From Plasmopara viticola (lineage: Eukaryota; Oomycota; Peronosporomycetes; Peronosporales; Peronosporaceae), in NCBI GenBank assembly GCA_001695595.3, contig MBPM02000003.1, positions 744,001 to 808,000 on the forward strand: a stretch of DNA of 64,000 bases. Reading direction: 5' to 3'. Shown piece after piece: positions 42,389 to 53,200 of this stretch. Numbering within the stretch: the first letter of the stretch is position 1; every line of letters starts with the position of its first letter. The notes under the pieces are model-generated. The model had not been told where the DNA came from. It did not search any database and saw only the letters and a program-made list of their open reading frames with translations. The translations under genes and the position numbers were made by a program.

Positions 42389-45298
42389 CTACTGACGCTG
42401 CTGCCGAGGCCCTCGACCACCACCGCCACCGCCTCCACGACGAGGACGAAAACCTCCGCGTCCACTCTGGTTGTCTCCACGTCGACTGCTACCAGTACTC
42501 AAGCCGATCCGTCCTCCTCCACGGCGACCGTCACCTCCGCTTCGACGGTTTCCCCACTCTTCCTTGCTCGTACCAGAGCGCAGGTCCATCATTCGCTCGT
42601 TATTCTCGACAATTTGCGAGAGCTTGTCCGAATACTGGACTGCCATCGTCTGTAACGTCGAGCGCTCTGTTTTGTACAGAATGATTGCTTGCGAAGTCTG
42701 GTCCCACGCACCCTGGAGCTCCTCGTTAATCATCATTTTGGACACTACACTGTGTACAGTCTTGTCATCGAGCTCAAACATCTCCGTGAGGCGAGCAAGA
42801 CTCACCGAGTCGTACTCACCGCTAAACGCCAGCAGGTACGTTCGCAAAGCTTCAATTTGAACCTTGTGCTGGACCATTGCTTTGACTCGCTGGGTTACGT
42901 TGGACCCTGGAAATAGGTCCCACACGGGTAGATTGACCAAGAGCTCAGCACTCTTTCGCCACGAGCCTTGAGCCAGAAGCTTTGCAGCGGCGACCACGTG
43001 GTCACGTGGGTTTTCGGGAGGGCCTTCAAACACAAGGCGCTCGTGAAACTCAAGGAGCTTGCGAAAAGCTTTCGACACCATGCGCTTGCGATCCGATAGA
43101 CGTGCGTTGACCATATTCGGCACCTCCAGCAACATTGCGCTCACCAGGTGGCACGTCTCGAGCAGGTCAAGATTAATGTGCATGTGATACGGCACCTGAC
43201 GACGGCGCTCGAGACGCTCCTGCTCCAAATCACGTTCGCCATAACGGAAAGACTGGAGGCCTTGTGCAAGCAGCTCTTTAGTGCGAGAGCCCGTACAAAT
43301 CTCCGACAAACACGCGTGGGCTTCCCAGATGAGGCCACATCGAAACGCGCACAACCCAAGCTGCGCCATCATACGATTAAACAGAATCTGCGTGGGAATA
43401 TCGGCGTCAGTAATGTTGTCTTGGATGTGCGACATCAAAAGCAGGTCGCGGGCTTCGTGGAAACGATCGTGCAGCGCGTGATGGTAGATACGGCAGAGCA
43501 TTGCACGCGTCTTGGCACGGATATCACCGTGCTGGAACACAAAGCGACACACGTCGCGCAGCTGCTTCTCCGAATCGACGGACACTACGTTCACGGTGGG
43601 TTGGCCTAGGGCCGATCCAGGGTGAACGGCCCATACGTCGAATGCCTTTGTCTTGACAGCGTGAATGCTCGTACATGCAGGGTGGAGATACACTGGGTCA
43701 CCGTACTTGGCACGCTTAGCCTGCGCTTCGTACAAAGCAGCAGCAACAGAGTCGTGCTTGTAGTAAATGAGCTCGGCGCGTACCAAGGCCATGGTAGCTG
43801 CGCGCTGCGGATCATTCTTACGAGTGTACAATGCCTGCACACGCTCGGCAACCTCAAAGAGCAGGTTCTCATCATACAACCGAGCAACGTACTCACTGGT
43901 GTGGGGGTCTGTTTGCTGTAGCGCTTTTGTATACTCCTCCGACAGGCGCTCTACAAATGTAACGAGATCACCCGAGACTTTGATCGTGCCTTTCTTGCCG
44001 GCCTGTGGCAATGTATCGACAAAGTGGAGGTCTTCTTCGGCTTCTTCAGCCGCAGCTGCAGCAATTTGAGCCGCCGTCACCTTTTCACGACCAGCACGCA
44101 CAATGTCAGCCTGGTCTTCCGACGACAATGGGGCGAGTGAGAAATCAGGGTTCTTTTCCAAAAGCGTAAGGATCGTGCACACATTCGTTTGCACCTGTTT
44201 CCAGTGCCGCACGGACATGACACGGTCAATTTTGGACGACGTGTCAAACACAGACGTTCCGACGAGGTACATGGTCGCCACGATCTGGCGAGCAGGACCG
44301 AGACGACGTGCATAGTTAGCGAGCTTCCGCATGAGATTAAGCTGCTCCGACAAGTCCATCCCCTTCTTACCACGCATTGCAACCACTTCTTTTACTCGAC
44401 GGTCGAACTGACTTGGACTGAGTTTCAGCTCCTCCTCCACAACAACTTTCTTGATTTCATCCTCGGATCCGCGACGCGTCTCACGCTGTTTAACGATTTT
44501 AGGACCCTTGATTTTAATGGCCTTCGTGATCACGGGCGTTTGCTTAAGCCAACGCGCACGGCCTTTCGGCATATTGTCATCATCCTCAGAAGATGACGAC
44601 GACGACGACGATTTGCTTGGCCACGAATTATCCGAGTCGTCCGAGTCCTCGTCCGATTCGGACTTGTCGTCGTCGCTACTGTCATTGTCCGACTCCGATG
44701 CTTCACTGCTGTCTTTGGACGACGAAGAAGATGCAACCGACTCGGAATCGTCGGATGATGACTCGGACGATGAGCTAGCCGACTCGTCGTCGCTAGAGTC
44801 GACAGGGTTTGCTCGAAAATCGTCAATTTGCTTGCGCACGGGCTCGAGCTGCTTCTTGAGCTTACCTTTCATGCGAATAAGGGCCTTGCTATTTTCCTTA
44901 CTCATTTTCTTTTGCTCGGCCTTGTTCTTGACCTTTTCAAGCATGAAATCCTCAAGCGCTACCATTGTGCGGAGGTAAAAGACTGGCAGCGCAGTCATTG
45001 ACTTCTTGGCGCGCTCTAGCTGCTTAGCCAGCTCGTCAAACTCCGTCTGAATTTGACTCCAGTCATTGATCTTGATGTAGTTTTTAATACTTCCACAGCT
45101 TCGCTCCATGCTTTCAATTGCCTTGTCCTTTGCGCTCTTGACCACGCGCACTTCTTCGTCCGAGTCCGAGTCCGACTGGACCGCCCAGCGCGAGGCCGCG
45201 CGCGCAGCCTGTTGTTGCGATGTTTCGACATCCGACACATCGGACACGTCGCTCTCTTCTTCGGAAGATGAACTACCTGCCCAGAACCTACTCGCCAT
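42389..45298 (-). CDS. eIF3c: Translation initiation factor 3 subunit C
   Basis: A single-exon gene of 969 residues from ATG 45298. The N-terminus has the eIF3c signature MASRFWAGSSSSEEE with Ser/Asp/Glu-rich stretches, which recur at about 185-255. The conserved body includes LEDFMLEKVKNK, a middle helical domain (KEVVAMRGKKGMDLSEQL, ARQIVATMYLVG) and a C-terminal PCI domain (about 690-870, with YLLAFSGEYDSVSLARL and FELDDKTVHSVVSKM). The tail is Arg/Gly-rich (GGRRGGGRIGL, GGGGGGGRG). eIF3c is a core octamer subunit that bridges eIF1, eIF5 and the 40S subunit. The RGG-rich end is an addition seen in some lineages and may bind RNA. Confidence 0.95.
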   Translation of the reverse strand: MASRFWAGSSSSEEESDVSDVSDVETSQQQAARAASRWAVQSDSDSDEEVRVVKSAKDKAIESMERSCGSIKNYIKINDWSQIQTEFDELAKQLERAKKSMTALPVFYLRTMVALEDFMLEKVKNKAEQKKMSKENSKALIRMKGKLKKQLEPVRKQIDDFRANPVDSSDDESASSSSESSSDDSESVASSSSSKDSSEASESDNDSSDDDKSESDEDSDDSDNSWPSKSSSSSSSSEDDDNMPKGRARWLKQTPVITKAIKIKGPKIVKQRETRRGSEDEIKKVVVEEELKLSPSQFDRRVKEVVAMRGKKGMDLSEQLNLMRKLANYARRLGPARQIVATMYLVGTSVFDTSSKIDRVMSVRHWKQVQTNVCTILTLLEKNPDFSLAPLSSEDQADIVRAGREKVTAAQIAAAAAEEAEEDLHFVDTLPQAGKKGTIKVSGDLVTFVERLSEEYTKALQQTDPHTSEYVARLYDENLLFEVAERVQALYTRKNDPQRAATMALVRAELIYYKHDSVAAALYEAQAKRAKYGDPVYLHPACTSIHAVKTKAFDVWAVHPGSALGQPTVNVVSVDSEKQLRDVCRFVFQHGDIRAKTRAMLCRIYHHALHDRFHEARDLLLMSHIQDNITDADIPTQILFNRMMAQLGLCAFRCGLIWEAHACLSEICTGSRTKELLAQGLQSFRYGERDLEQERLERRRQVPYHMHINLDLLETCHLVSAMLLEVPNMVNARLSDRKRMVSKAFRKLLEFHERLVFEGPPENPRDHVVAAAKLLAQGSWRKSAELLVNLPVWDLFPGSNVTQRVKAMVQHKVQIEALRTYLLAFSGEYDSVSLARLTEMFELDDKTVHSVVSKMMINEELQGAWDQTSQAIILYKTERSTLQTMAVQYSDKLSQIVENNERMMDLRSGTSKEEWGNRRSGGDGRRGGGRIGLSTGSSRRGDNQSGRGGFRPRRGGGGGGGRGPRQQRQ

Positions 45299-46552
45299 GT
45301 TTGCCAAGAACTCTCCTGATTCCTTTGACAGAGAGGCGGTATCCGCAGCTTGTTTGTGACCACCAATATATTATGGGAACCAAACCGGTACACTACCAAG
45401 GCCACCGATATCAAACCTTTTTTAAGATTGTGTTATTATTTTAGTCCTTGATTGCAATTCTATAGATTGCACGATTCCCGTAGGTACTATTTTGCAGCAG
45501 GGCAAAGCTAGATTGATGCGTTGGTCGCTGAACATATTGCCGCCACGTGGTACTCACACTAGCACTACTGTTTCGAAAGGCGTCTAAGGCGAGGTGCAGA
45601 CAATTTTTTTTTGTAACACGTATTACTCGATGTAAAAACTTGTGGGCAAGATGAACCTCCCGATTGGTGTCATTGTCCCCATTTGAGTTGATAAAATCAC
45701 CTCCTTAGAGGCTGTTTGCTTCCTTATCGACCGGATGACTAACCACGCGAATAATGACAGTTCTTGTTTGTTACACACAATTTTGTGTTGAGATTGCTAC
45801 CCATGGTTAAATACCAAAGCCTAGCTCGCCATTTCATTCAACGCCTTCTATCTGTTAAGTACACAATACCTCGTGTCAGGGTGTCGACGTCGTACTTTAA
45901 GCCTCGCTTGATTGCGTCGATGTGTTGCTAAGTCGTACAAACTTACTGAGCTGCTTAACAGTGTGGTTCTTATACAGATTTCCGGATACGTCAAGGATTC
46001 GACGAGTTGACAATACATAAAAAAAAGTTGCCTAGCGTCAGCACGTGCTTCCGCTAAGCAGAGTCTGCGTCGTTGACGGTACGTCTCATCATTGTGGTTA
46101 TTGAAATCCCACTCGGGTTCGCTTTGTCAAAATGCCAACTACCTTGTTCCTACTCCCTGGTCTGGTGGACTTTACTTGAGCTCTTATTCTGCTTGCTTAC
46201 CACTCGTTTACTATGGTATTTGTAAAAGTTGCAAAACTTAAGCTAGTTGCACAGGATGTAGTCAACTAAAAAAAAAAATGCGAACAGACCGTCGCTGTTG
46301 TAGTAATCGTTGTTGAAGGCGGTCACGTTTTGACATCGCTTTATCGATGGTATGCAAAAACAATTCACTGCTGGGCTACGGCAGAGGTTGGCGAATGATC
46401 CTAGAAGCTTTAGATACATGCTCACACTTTATATTTTAAAAATAAGCATACGGTTGCTCAACATGAGGTGATATATTAAGCGCATTGACCATGTGGCTTT
46501 TATCAAAAAAAAATATTCACTAGATTCTCAAAGAAAGTATGATGTTTTGTGC
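45299..46552. other. Intergenic region without a gene
   Basis: 1.25 kb of AT-rich sequence. I see no open reading frame of note and no repeat; the right-hand part holds poly-A/T tracts and is the 3' flank of the membrane protein gene. Confidence 0.5.
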
Positions 46553-47653
46553 TCACAAAGCTGTCCTGCTAGCGCCGGTTTCCAGCTGTGATACATCAGG
46601 AGCTACCGAACCGCGTTGACGCAAATCAGTGCTTAAATCTCTCGGCAAGACGGATAAAATGGGCCCTAAAGTAACAGGGTTGATAGGGTTCGACCGCTTG
46701 CAATCGCGGTGATCGATTGGTTTGCACAAAAGCACATCGTCATCACCTCCATTTCTCAGTGAGGTTGGATTCATTTGCCGAGAGCGGTAGATCATCACAC
46801 CCACAAACACAACAGCAACAATTGCTACAACCACGCTTCCCACAACTACAAGCCAAACTGGCCAGCTTAATTTCGACATGACATACTCGTCGCTGTTTGC
46901 GAATTGAACACTAGCGTCGAATTGCAAGTATATTCCTTCACAAGTGGAATTGGGCTGATTTCGCGTCTGGAGCGTGTAGCATGAGTCTATAGCCGACGAC
47001 TCTGCTTGGTTTATCAACAGTTTTTCATTTTCCGTGGACCACGGGACCGAGTAAACAAAGGTGCCGGCTTTGTAATCACTTCCTCGCGAGCCGTCTGCAA
47101 CGATGTGGTACATCATGTCACCCTTTACATCGCTCGACGGATTCGTCTTCCATACTGCCAACAAGTGACCACATTGTACCAGGCCGCTCTCATGAAACAT
47201 TCGGACAGCTAGACAGTCGGTAGACTGACACTTTTTACTCTGCTTGTAATAAATCCAGTCGCTGACTGCATTAGATGCGTTAAGCGTCGTAAGCCCTTGG
47301 TCCTGGGCGCACCTCTTGAAGCGTTGCACCAACGTTGCGTTGCCCAAACAACGTCGCCGGTTGCGCGATTGAAAGAGGTTTGTGCAGCCCACAACGGTAC
47401 TCACGCACTCGTGGTCGTCAGCACATTGACACTCGTCGTCATTGCAAAATATATCGTCGATTTGAATATTACCCAATGCGTCGCATACATTCATGCTGTC
47501 GCGACCGCCCGCATCGCTGCAATTTTTCGCCAAGTATCCACACGCGGTGCACTCGGACGCCCTTACGAGACCCAATACACTTGACATAAGCGTCACTAGC
47601 GAAGCAAACCACGCCCAACGAGAGCCCATCGTCCAGGGCACTAAACGCGTCAT
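46553..47653 (-). CDS. Cys-rich type I membrane protein, unknown family
   Basis: A single-exon gene of 366 residues from ATG 47653 (an in-frame ATG at 47629 is an alternative start). A signal peptide (WAWFASLVTLMSSVLGLVRA) leads to an ectodomain of about 245 residues with 16 or more Cys in pairs, including CTACGYLAKNC and CNDDECQCADDHEC, and several N-glycosylation sites (NCS, NAT, NAS, NST). One transmembrane helix follows (WPVWLVVVGSVVVAIVAVVF), then a cytosolic tail of about 75 residues. The plan is that of a cell-surface receptor or wall-sensing protein. No family could be named; likely oomycete-specific. It is divergent from the enkurin gene with 119 bp between the ATGs. Confidence 0.75.
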   Translation of the reverse strand: MTRLVPWTMGSRWAWFASLVTLMSSVLGLVRASECTACGYLAKNCSDAGGRDSMNVCDALGNIQIDDIFCNDDECQCADDHECVSTVVGCTNLFQSRNRRRCLGNATLVQRFKRCAQDQGLTTLNASNAVSDWIYYKQSKKCQSTDCLAVRMFHESGLVQCGHLLAVWKTNPSSDVKGDMMYHIVADGSRGSDYKAGTFVYSVPWSTENEKLLINQAESSAIDSCYTLQTRNQPNSTCEGIYLQFDASVQFANSDEYVMSKLSWPVWLVVVGSVVVAIVAVVFVGVMIYRSRQMNPTSLRNGGDDDVLLCKPIDHRDCKRSNPINPVTLGPILSVLPRDLSTDLRQRGSVAPDVSQLETGASRTAL

Positions 47654-47772
47654 CAATCGCGCGGATCAAGAACTACGCCATGCAAAGTGGACAGAAGAAG
47701 TCATCGAATTTACAAGGGTATGTGGTCAACATCATACGCCGCAATCAAAAGGGTTTTAAGGGGTTTCGAGAG

Positions 47773-49019
47773 ATGAGCGCGAGTGTGGGCTACCGCCGCC
47801 GCGACGCGAACGCTTCGGACGCTATTGCAGCCATCTTGCATCCGGATGAAGGCTTTCGGTGCGTGCTTTAAACAATAAGCAATGTCTGTGGAATTTGCTT
47901 CTTGGATCGGGCCTTTTTTGCAGTTGCAAACGGGACTAAATATTGTGTTTGGATCGCAGCGAGAAGCAGCAACGGAAAGGAGTAGCACCGAAGAATTTCG
48001 AGCGTGAGAATAAATTGCGTGTTAAAAAGATGCAAGCAGAAAATCGTGAACGTCGAAAGCGAGAGGTACGGAAGCAGAATCCAAAGCATATTGCTGGTGA
48101 GCTGCTAGCTAAACAAGTACGGTCATGGATAGGAAGCTCAACAGCAACATGATTTCAAGCTGACAAAATTCAAAAAAGTCCGTCCACGAGTGTTTCGAGA
48201 AGACGAGGTACTCTTAATTTGAAGAATTAAGTTGAACGTAAAAATTTGACATCTTGACTACTTTGATGTAGCCGACCTACGGGGAGCAGGTTAAAAAGCA
48301 CGAGTATCTGCGTCGGGGTGGACGATTTGTATCGTTAATGTCACGATTGCCTCCTACTCCTCAAAATGAGTCTGATGGCACGCTTTTGTCTCCTCCCCAC
48401 TCGACTACAAGTAATGGCAGCAAACGTCATATTCACCGCAAGGCACCAATCCCATCATTAAGGGAGCTGGAACGAAGAGAGGAAGAATTGATGAAACACG
48501 TTAGTGCTTACAGTTGACGCCGTCTCTACCTAACTAATGATTGTTTTGCTGTAGACCAAAAAAGAACGAGTAAACTTTGTCAACGCCAACGCATGGGAAG
48601 TCATCAAAAAGGCACCACCCGTACACAATCAGAGGCAATTTTCGCGTCCTGTTAATCCCAACTTTGGTCGCATCCCGCGGTATTTACTGGAGCGTAAGGA
48701 GCAATGGGCACGGGAGGAAGAAGAGCGACGGAAGAACGCGCCAGATCCAGATTGTCCCCCTGGCATGGTGCTTCTTGATGAAGAGGAGCGTGTGCGTACA
48801 TTAGATGTGCTGCGAAAGTCTTTGGCGGAAGCTCAGCGACGCCTAAACACGCTACCACTTCGGATTGAGACCCCGAGCCAAATTCGATGGAAGAACGAGC
48901 TCGAAGCAAAGGTGCAGGAAATCGAAGATGCCATCAAAGTTTTTGATCGCACAAAAGTTTATGTAGCCGTCCCACTCGCTAGTGACTTGAATTCTCGCAC
49001 GGCTACTATTGCTGCATGA
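47773..49019 (+). CDS. Enkurin-domain protein (flagellar axoneme)
   Basis: A five-exon model: 47773-47858, 47960-48065, 48133-48207, 48272-48499, 48555-49019; every junction is GT-AG and in phase, 319 residues. The second splice gives KRE-EAQQQHDFKLTKFKKV, restoring the FKxxKFKxVxSRV-like motif of enkurins. FGRIPRYLLERKEQW follows, and the C-terminal enkurin domain begins PPGMVLLDEEERVRTLDVL and ends with a long helix. Enkurins are microtubule inner or inner-junction proteins of motile cilia and flagella; oomycete zoospores are biflagellate. An upstream in-frame ATG at 47680 could extend the N-terminus. Of all genes here it has the highest intron density. Confidence 0.85.
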
Positions 49020-49075
49020 CGATTACGACCTTACTTAAGGTTACTTAGATTTTCAAGTTAGCTTAGTTTTTCAAA

Positions 49076-50202
49076 TCAGGTTTTAGAGGTAAGAAACATT
49101 TCTACATCCTCGATATTAAGCCCTTGAAACTCTTCCTCGCCAATCAATGGCTGCTCTTTTGACTTGAGCTTGAGATTGTAACGGTGCCACTCGGAACGAA
49201 AGTGTTCACGATACTTGCTCATATCTGCACTAAAGTCGCCACCACATGTACTACAAGGTCGTGTCTTCTTTGTCTTATCACCAGCACTATCAACAGGTGC
49301 CGGTGCAGGCACGGCAGTAATAATAGGGTGACTCGACAGTCCAAGACGCTCTGTCTTTTGCGAGATTTCATCGTCAATCGTGTGCTCGCCTTCTTGATGA
49401 TTTTTCAAGTCAATCACTTCCAATGAACCTTGACCGACAGAATGTTCCTGCACGAGGGAATCAACTATACGGTACAACTTGGGAGTAATAAGCGCAACCA
49501 TCTGCACATTGTCATTGCCAGTCTGCTCAAGAATCTCTGCCCCTTCCTTCAGCAGCCCCGTCTTGATCCCTTGCACACCCGACGCCGGCGTCGTGACTTG
49601 GATTTTCATTTTTGCACGGGCGATTGGAATATGCTCCGGTAGCTTTTTGATCAGTTCGAGTGCCTGTTGCTTGGCACTGCGGTTTGGAATGACAGCATAG
49701 TGAATTTCCTTCATCACGCGCTCGATCACTGTGTACGGATACGGACGGTTGGACATTGGATTCACGCATTTATCGGCCACAATTGTAGCAATATCGCGGT
49801 ACATGCTGCAGACAAAATCGCAGATACAAGGTTAGATCATGTTTCCAAAAGATGAGTTGCTAGCAAATAATCCTACTTCTCGACAAGCGCCTTGCGCTCT
49901 CCCTCAGATACTTGAAGATCGCCGTGATCGAGGATTGCACGGCATGCCTCCTCTTCATTCTGGACACCAAAAGCTTTGGACCAGTCGCTCTTCTTGGCAA
50001 ATTTACCCTTCGAAACGTTCTCGTAGACCTTGGCGATCTGCAGGACTTCGTCGATATCCTCCTCCACGCCGTTGCGCCAATTAAATACCTTGTTTTTGTA
50101 GCATGCAATCTCAAATCTCTTTCCACCCTTGCGCATGCGCACTACGGCGACGTTCGTGTGCACGATCTTCCCCACGGGCTGGCTAATGCGGCCGCCGCTC
50201 AT
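49076..50202 (-). CDS. SBDS: SBDS ribosome maturation factor with C-terminal zinc finger
   Basis: Two exons (50202-49877 and 49805-49076), 71 bp GTAGGA-CAG intron; 351 residues. The N-terminal SBDS/FYSH domain (KGGKRFEIACYKNKVFNWR) leads through the conserved FAKKSDWSKAFGV to the central domain, where the splice restores LVENMYRDIATIVADKCVNP, and to the ferredoxin-like C-domain (KMKIQV, LLKEGAEILEQ). SBDS, with the GTPase EFL1, releases eIF6 from 60S subunits. A tail of about 100 residues carries a C2H2-type finger (CSTCGGDFSADMSKYREHF, with a further His a few residues on) absent from human SBDS but present in plants and several protists. Confidence 0.94.
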
Positions 50203-53200
50203 GCTTGCTCAAAAGTACGCACTTCGATACAGTTATTTCTTAGACATTTAGCTACCTCTACGAATGAATAAAGCCGTTGGTCACTAAAGGCTAGAAATGT
50301 AACTATTCGAAATTTGTGACGGCCAGGCTTAAGAAATAAATTGTGCAAAAGTGCGCAGCCTAAAGCTAATAGATTCATTTGTGTTTAATCCTTCCTTTGC
50401 TGACTAGCTTTGCTATCACAAAGAAGTTTGATTCAAAATGCATCATTGCGCAACTTGGCGACAATAGGGTGGCCAGGAGCTTGAGGCACCTTCAAACGGG
50501 AGTCCAGCTTTTAAGCGCAAAATCGCAGCTCTGTGAAAAGGCGTTCACTAAGACTCGAACTACATCCAAAACAAGAGGAATGAGTGTCTCTGACTGTTTA
50601 CGTAAAAGGTCAAATAGTTCATAAAGATGTATAAATAGGCAGCCTCTCGGGCTACCAGTCGGCTGGGTCGTTTAGCCAAGGCCAAGCCAGCTTTCGAGAA
50701 GGCTGTCGGCCTCTAGAGGTGCCTCTGCACCAAACGTCGCTTTTGTGCCTAAGTACAACAGGGTCTGTATTTGCCACAACCGTTTATCCTACGCCGTAGG
50801 CGGCGAGCTAAATAAAGTATGGCTAGGAATTGAAGATTAAAAAGGAACCTCCACTTTACCGCCGCAAATAAACATCCCAATGTTCTTCCTTGCCAGATAC
50901 TTTTGCCTTAGAGAAATTAAAAGCAATAAATGAGTACCGCGGGCGTTTTGGCGGACACTCACTTTCGTCAAATTTGCGAATTGGCCTCAAGATACAGACA
51001 ACGCTGTCATGATAGCGCACGACGCCAAAACGGTGTTGAGATTGTCATCAGGTTCACCGGCAATGCAAAAGGCTAGCGTTGTGGACTGGTGTCAATTCTA
51101 AAAGCTGCTCTTCCAAACAGAGCCAGAAATTAGGTCACGACAAGTGACTCTGACGGTCCAGCTTGTCCGGAACCTCGATACTGATATTCTAACACCGTCG
51201 ACCGTGTCCGACGCAACCGCTAAATGAGCCATTGGGCTTATTCAGTCAACAAAGACCGTTGTCGATCAAGAATTTAGGTAGGCTGAGCATAAATCCATGC
51301 GAGTAAACTACTAAGAGCGCAACGGCATTGGCAAGATTGCATGTGGTACGGCAACACTTGACAGAAAATTGATCCGTTGGCAACTTCGCGCGCGCGTATA
51401 TGTGCGGTCTTACTTGTGGTGGCTGCTCATCAAACACACATTGTCTCTCTACCGAGGTAAATGCTAAGTGGGAGGTCATCTTGATCAATGAATAAGTACA
51501 ACATCCTTACTTTCAAAGGGTTGAACGTAATCTCGCGCCAACAATTGTATCCTTCGAAGTTCTAAAGCTCGCCTCTCATCAGACTTTAGCAGATCTCGGC
51601 ACATACCATCTCATGTGAATGGAAATGGACGAAGTCACAATTATGACGCAACTAGCTCATTGTCTGGGTGAGCAACTGTGTCATTCTCTGCAAGCGGTAG
51701 GGCGAATGTGCAGCTGTACGTAGTGACGCAAGATTTGTATCGATCGCAAACGGCTAAGAGCCTAAAAAATAACTCCTTAGATTGACGTTAATCTCCGTTA
51801 TAAGTAGGAAAGCTCTTCCGATCACTCAGTCTCGCCCATCGGCGTCTGCTCGTAGCAGTGAGCTGCCAGTGTGGTGATATTCGATTTATCACGACCATAA
51901 TCGTCGCCTGTAACAGGTATATTCAGAAAATCCTAGATAGACTGTGTGTGCTTCTTTGAACAAGTGTACGGTGGCTTCGCCACTGCTGGACTATTTGCAC
52001 AATATTTGTGTAATTTACTTAAAGACTTAGCTCTGTAAATCCGGCTACTTTTAGATGAATTTGATTGGCCTTTTTTCCGCCTGGGATGCATTTACCTTTA
52101 CTAGCGTGGCGCTCATTCGTGCGCATGCACTCAGGCAATGCTCGAAAGAGGACAATGTGATTTTACACGTCTATCTTCTCGTGATCTGCATGACTATAGC
52201 AAATATGTCATCAAAGTATATCTGTACATCACCAGCCGATTTAACGGTTCGACCCGATTGAAAGCTTAGCAGGTAGACTCCACCACGTCTGAAGCATACC
52301 ACTCGAAGTGATGACGTACAAGGTAGCTCTCGTGAGCCCTTATCTTAGCATTCCTTTACCAATCGATAATACTTACCTGCTTTAAGCACCCTTACCGTTT
52401 ATAAGCCCTCATCATCTCGCAATGATATGAAGTTATGCTGTGTCGTGTGATAGTTGGAAACTATCTCTGTTTAAAAGTTGGTATCAATCGTTGACTCAGT
52501 CTAGTACAATGTATAGTGTACACCCTACTATGCTGTTTAACAGCAAACCCTATGTAAAAATCACCGTGTGTGCTGATATGCAACTTGCTTCGAGCTTGTA
52601 AGTTCTTATTCCGCTTTCAGACACAGAGTGTCGCTGTGAAGAAAGTCAGCTTTGCTAAACTATTTTCAGTTCATGCATGGGACAAGCTAAAGCGTCAATG
52701 ATATCACACTGTTTCTTTGATACAAACCACTTTCCGTGTTAGCAGCATTTGCTTCATGCAATCACCTCAGTCGGTCAGTATTGCTCTGACGCTTCAAGCT
52801 CTTCGATCATGGTGATCAGCATGTTCGACTTCATTAGTCTTTTTGCTGCTTAGGTTTTGGTGCTGAGGCCACGAGCAGAGCTCAGCTCAAGGCCCTTTGT
52901 AGAAAACCTCACGGTGGCACGGTGCTGTGAGCCATAGAACCTAGCATGACTATCCGCAGAGTCAAACTAAGAGTACCGCTGCACTTGCAAATTCAGCTCG
53001 TCGAAGCTATTTCAAAGTGTAAGTTGGGAGTGCAGCTTCTTCTACTTTGTATTTAAACTTTGAAAGCATTCATGTGTCCTCAGAAAATTTTATGAGGCGG
53101 GAGTAAAATCAATACCGATCGCCGCGTTTGCATCGGGTCTTCGATATAAGCCGCCGAACCATCACAGTAATCCGCAGTGAATACATTATGCGGAACTGAC

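Noticed and set aside
44451..44978. Long Ser/Asp-rich open stretch on the plus strand inside eIF3c
   Set aside because: It is the antisense shadow of the acidic/Ser-rich repeats of eIF3c.
47943..48152. Read-through of the enkurin exon 2 to a stop at 48150
   Set aside because: Splicing at 48066-48132 restores the FKLTKFKKV motif in phase, so the read-through is intron sequence.
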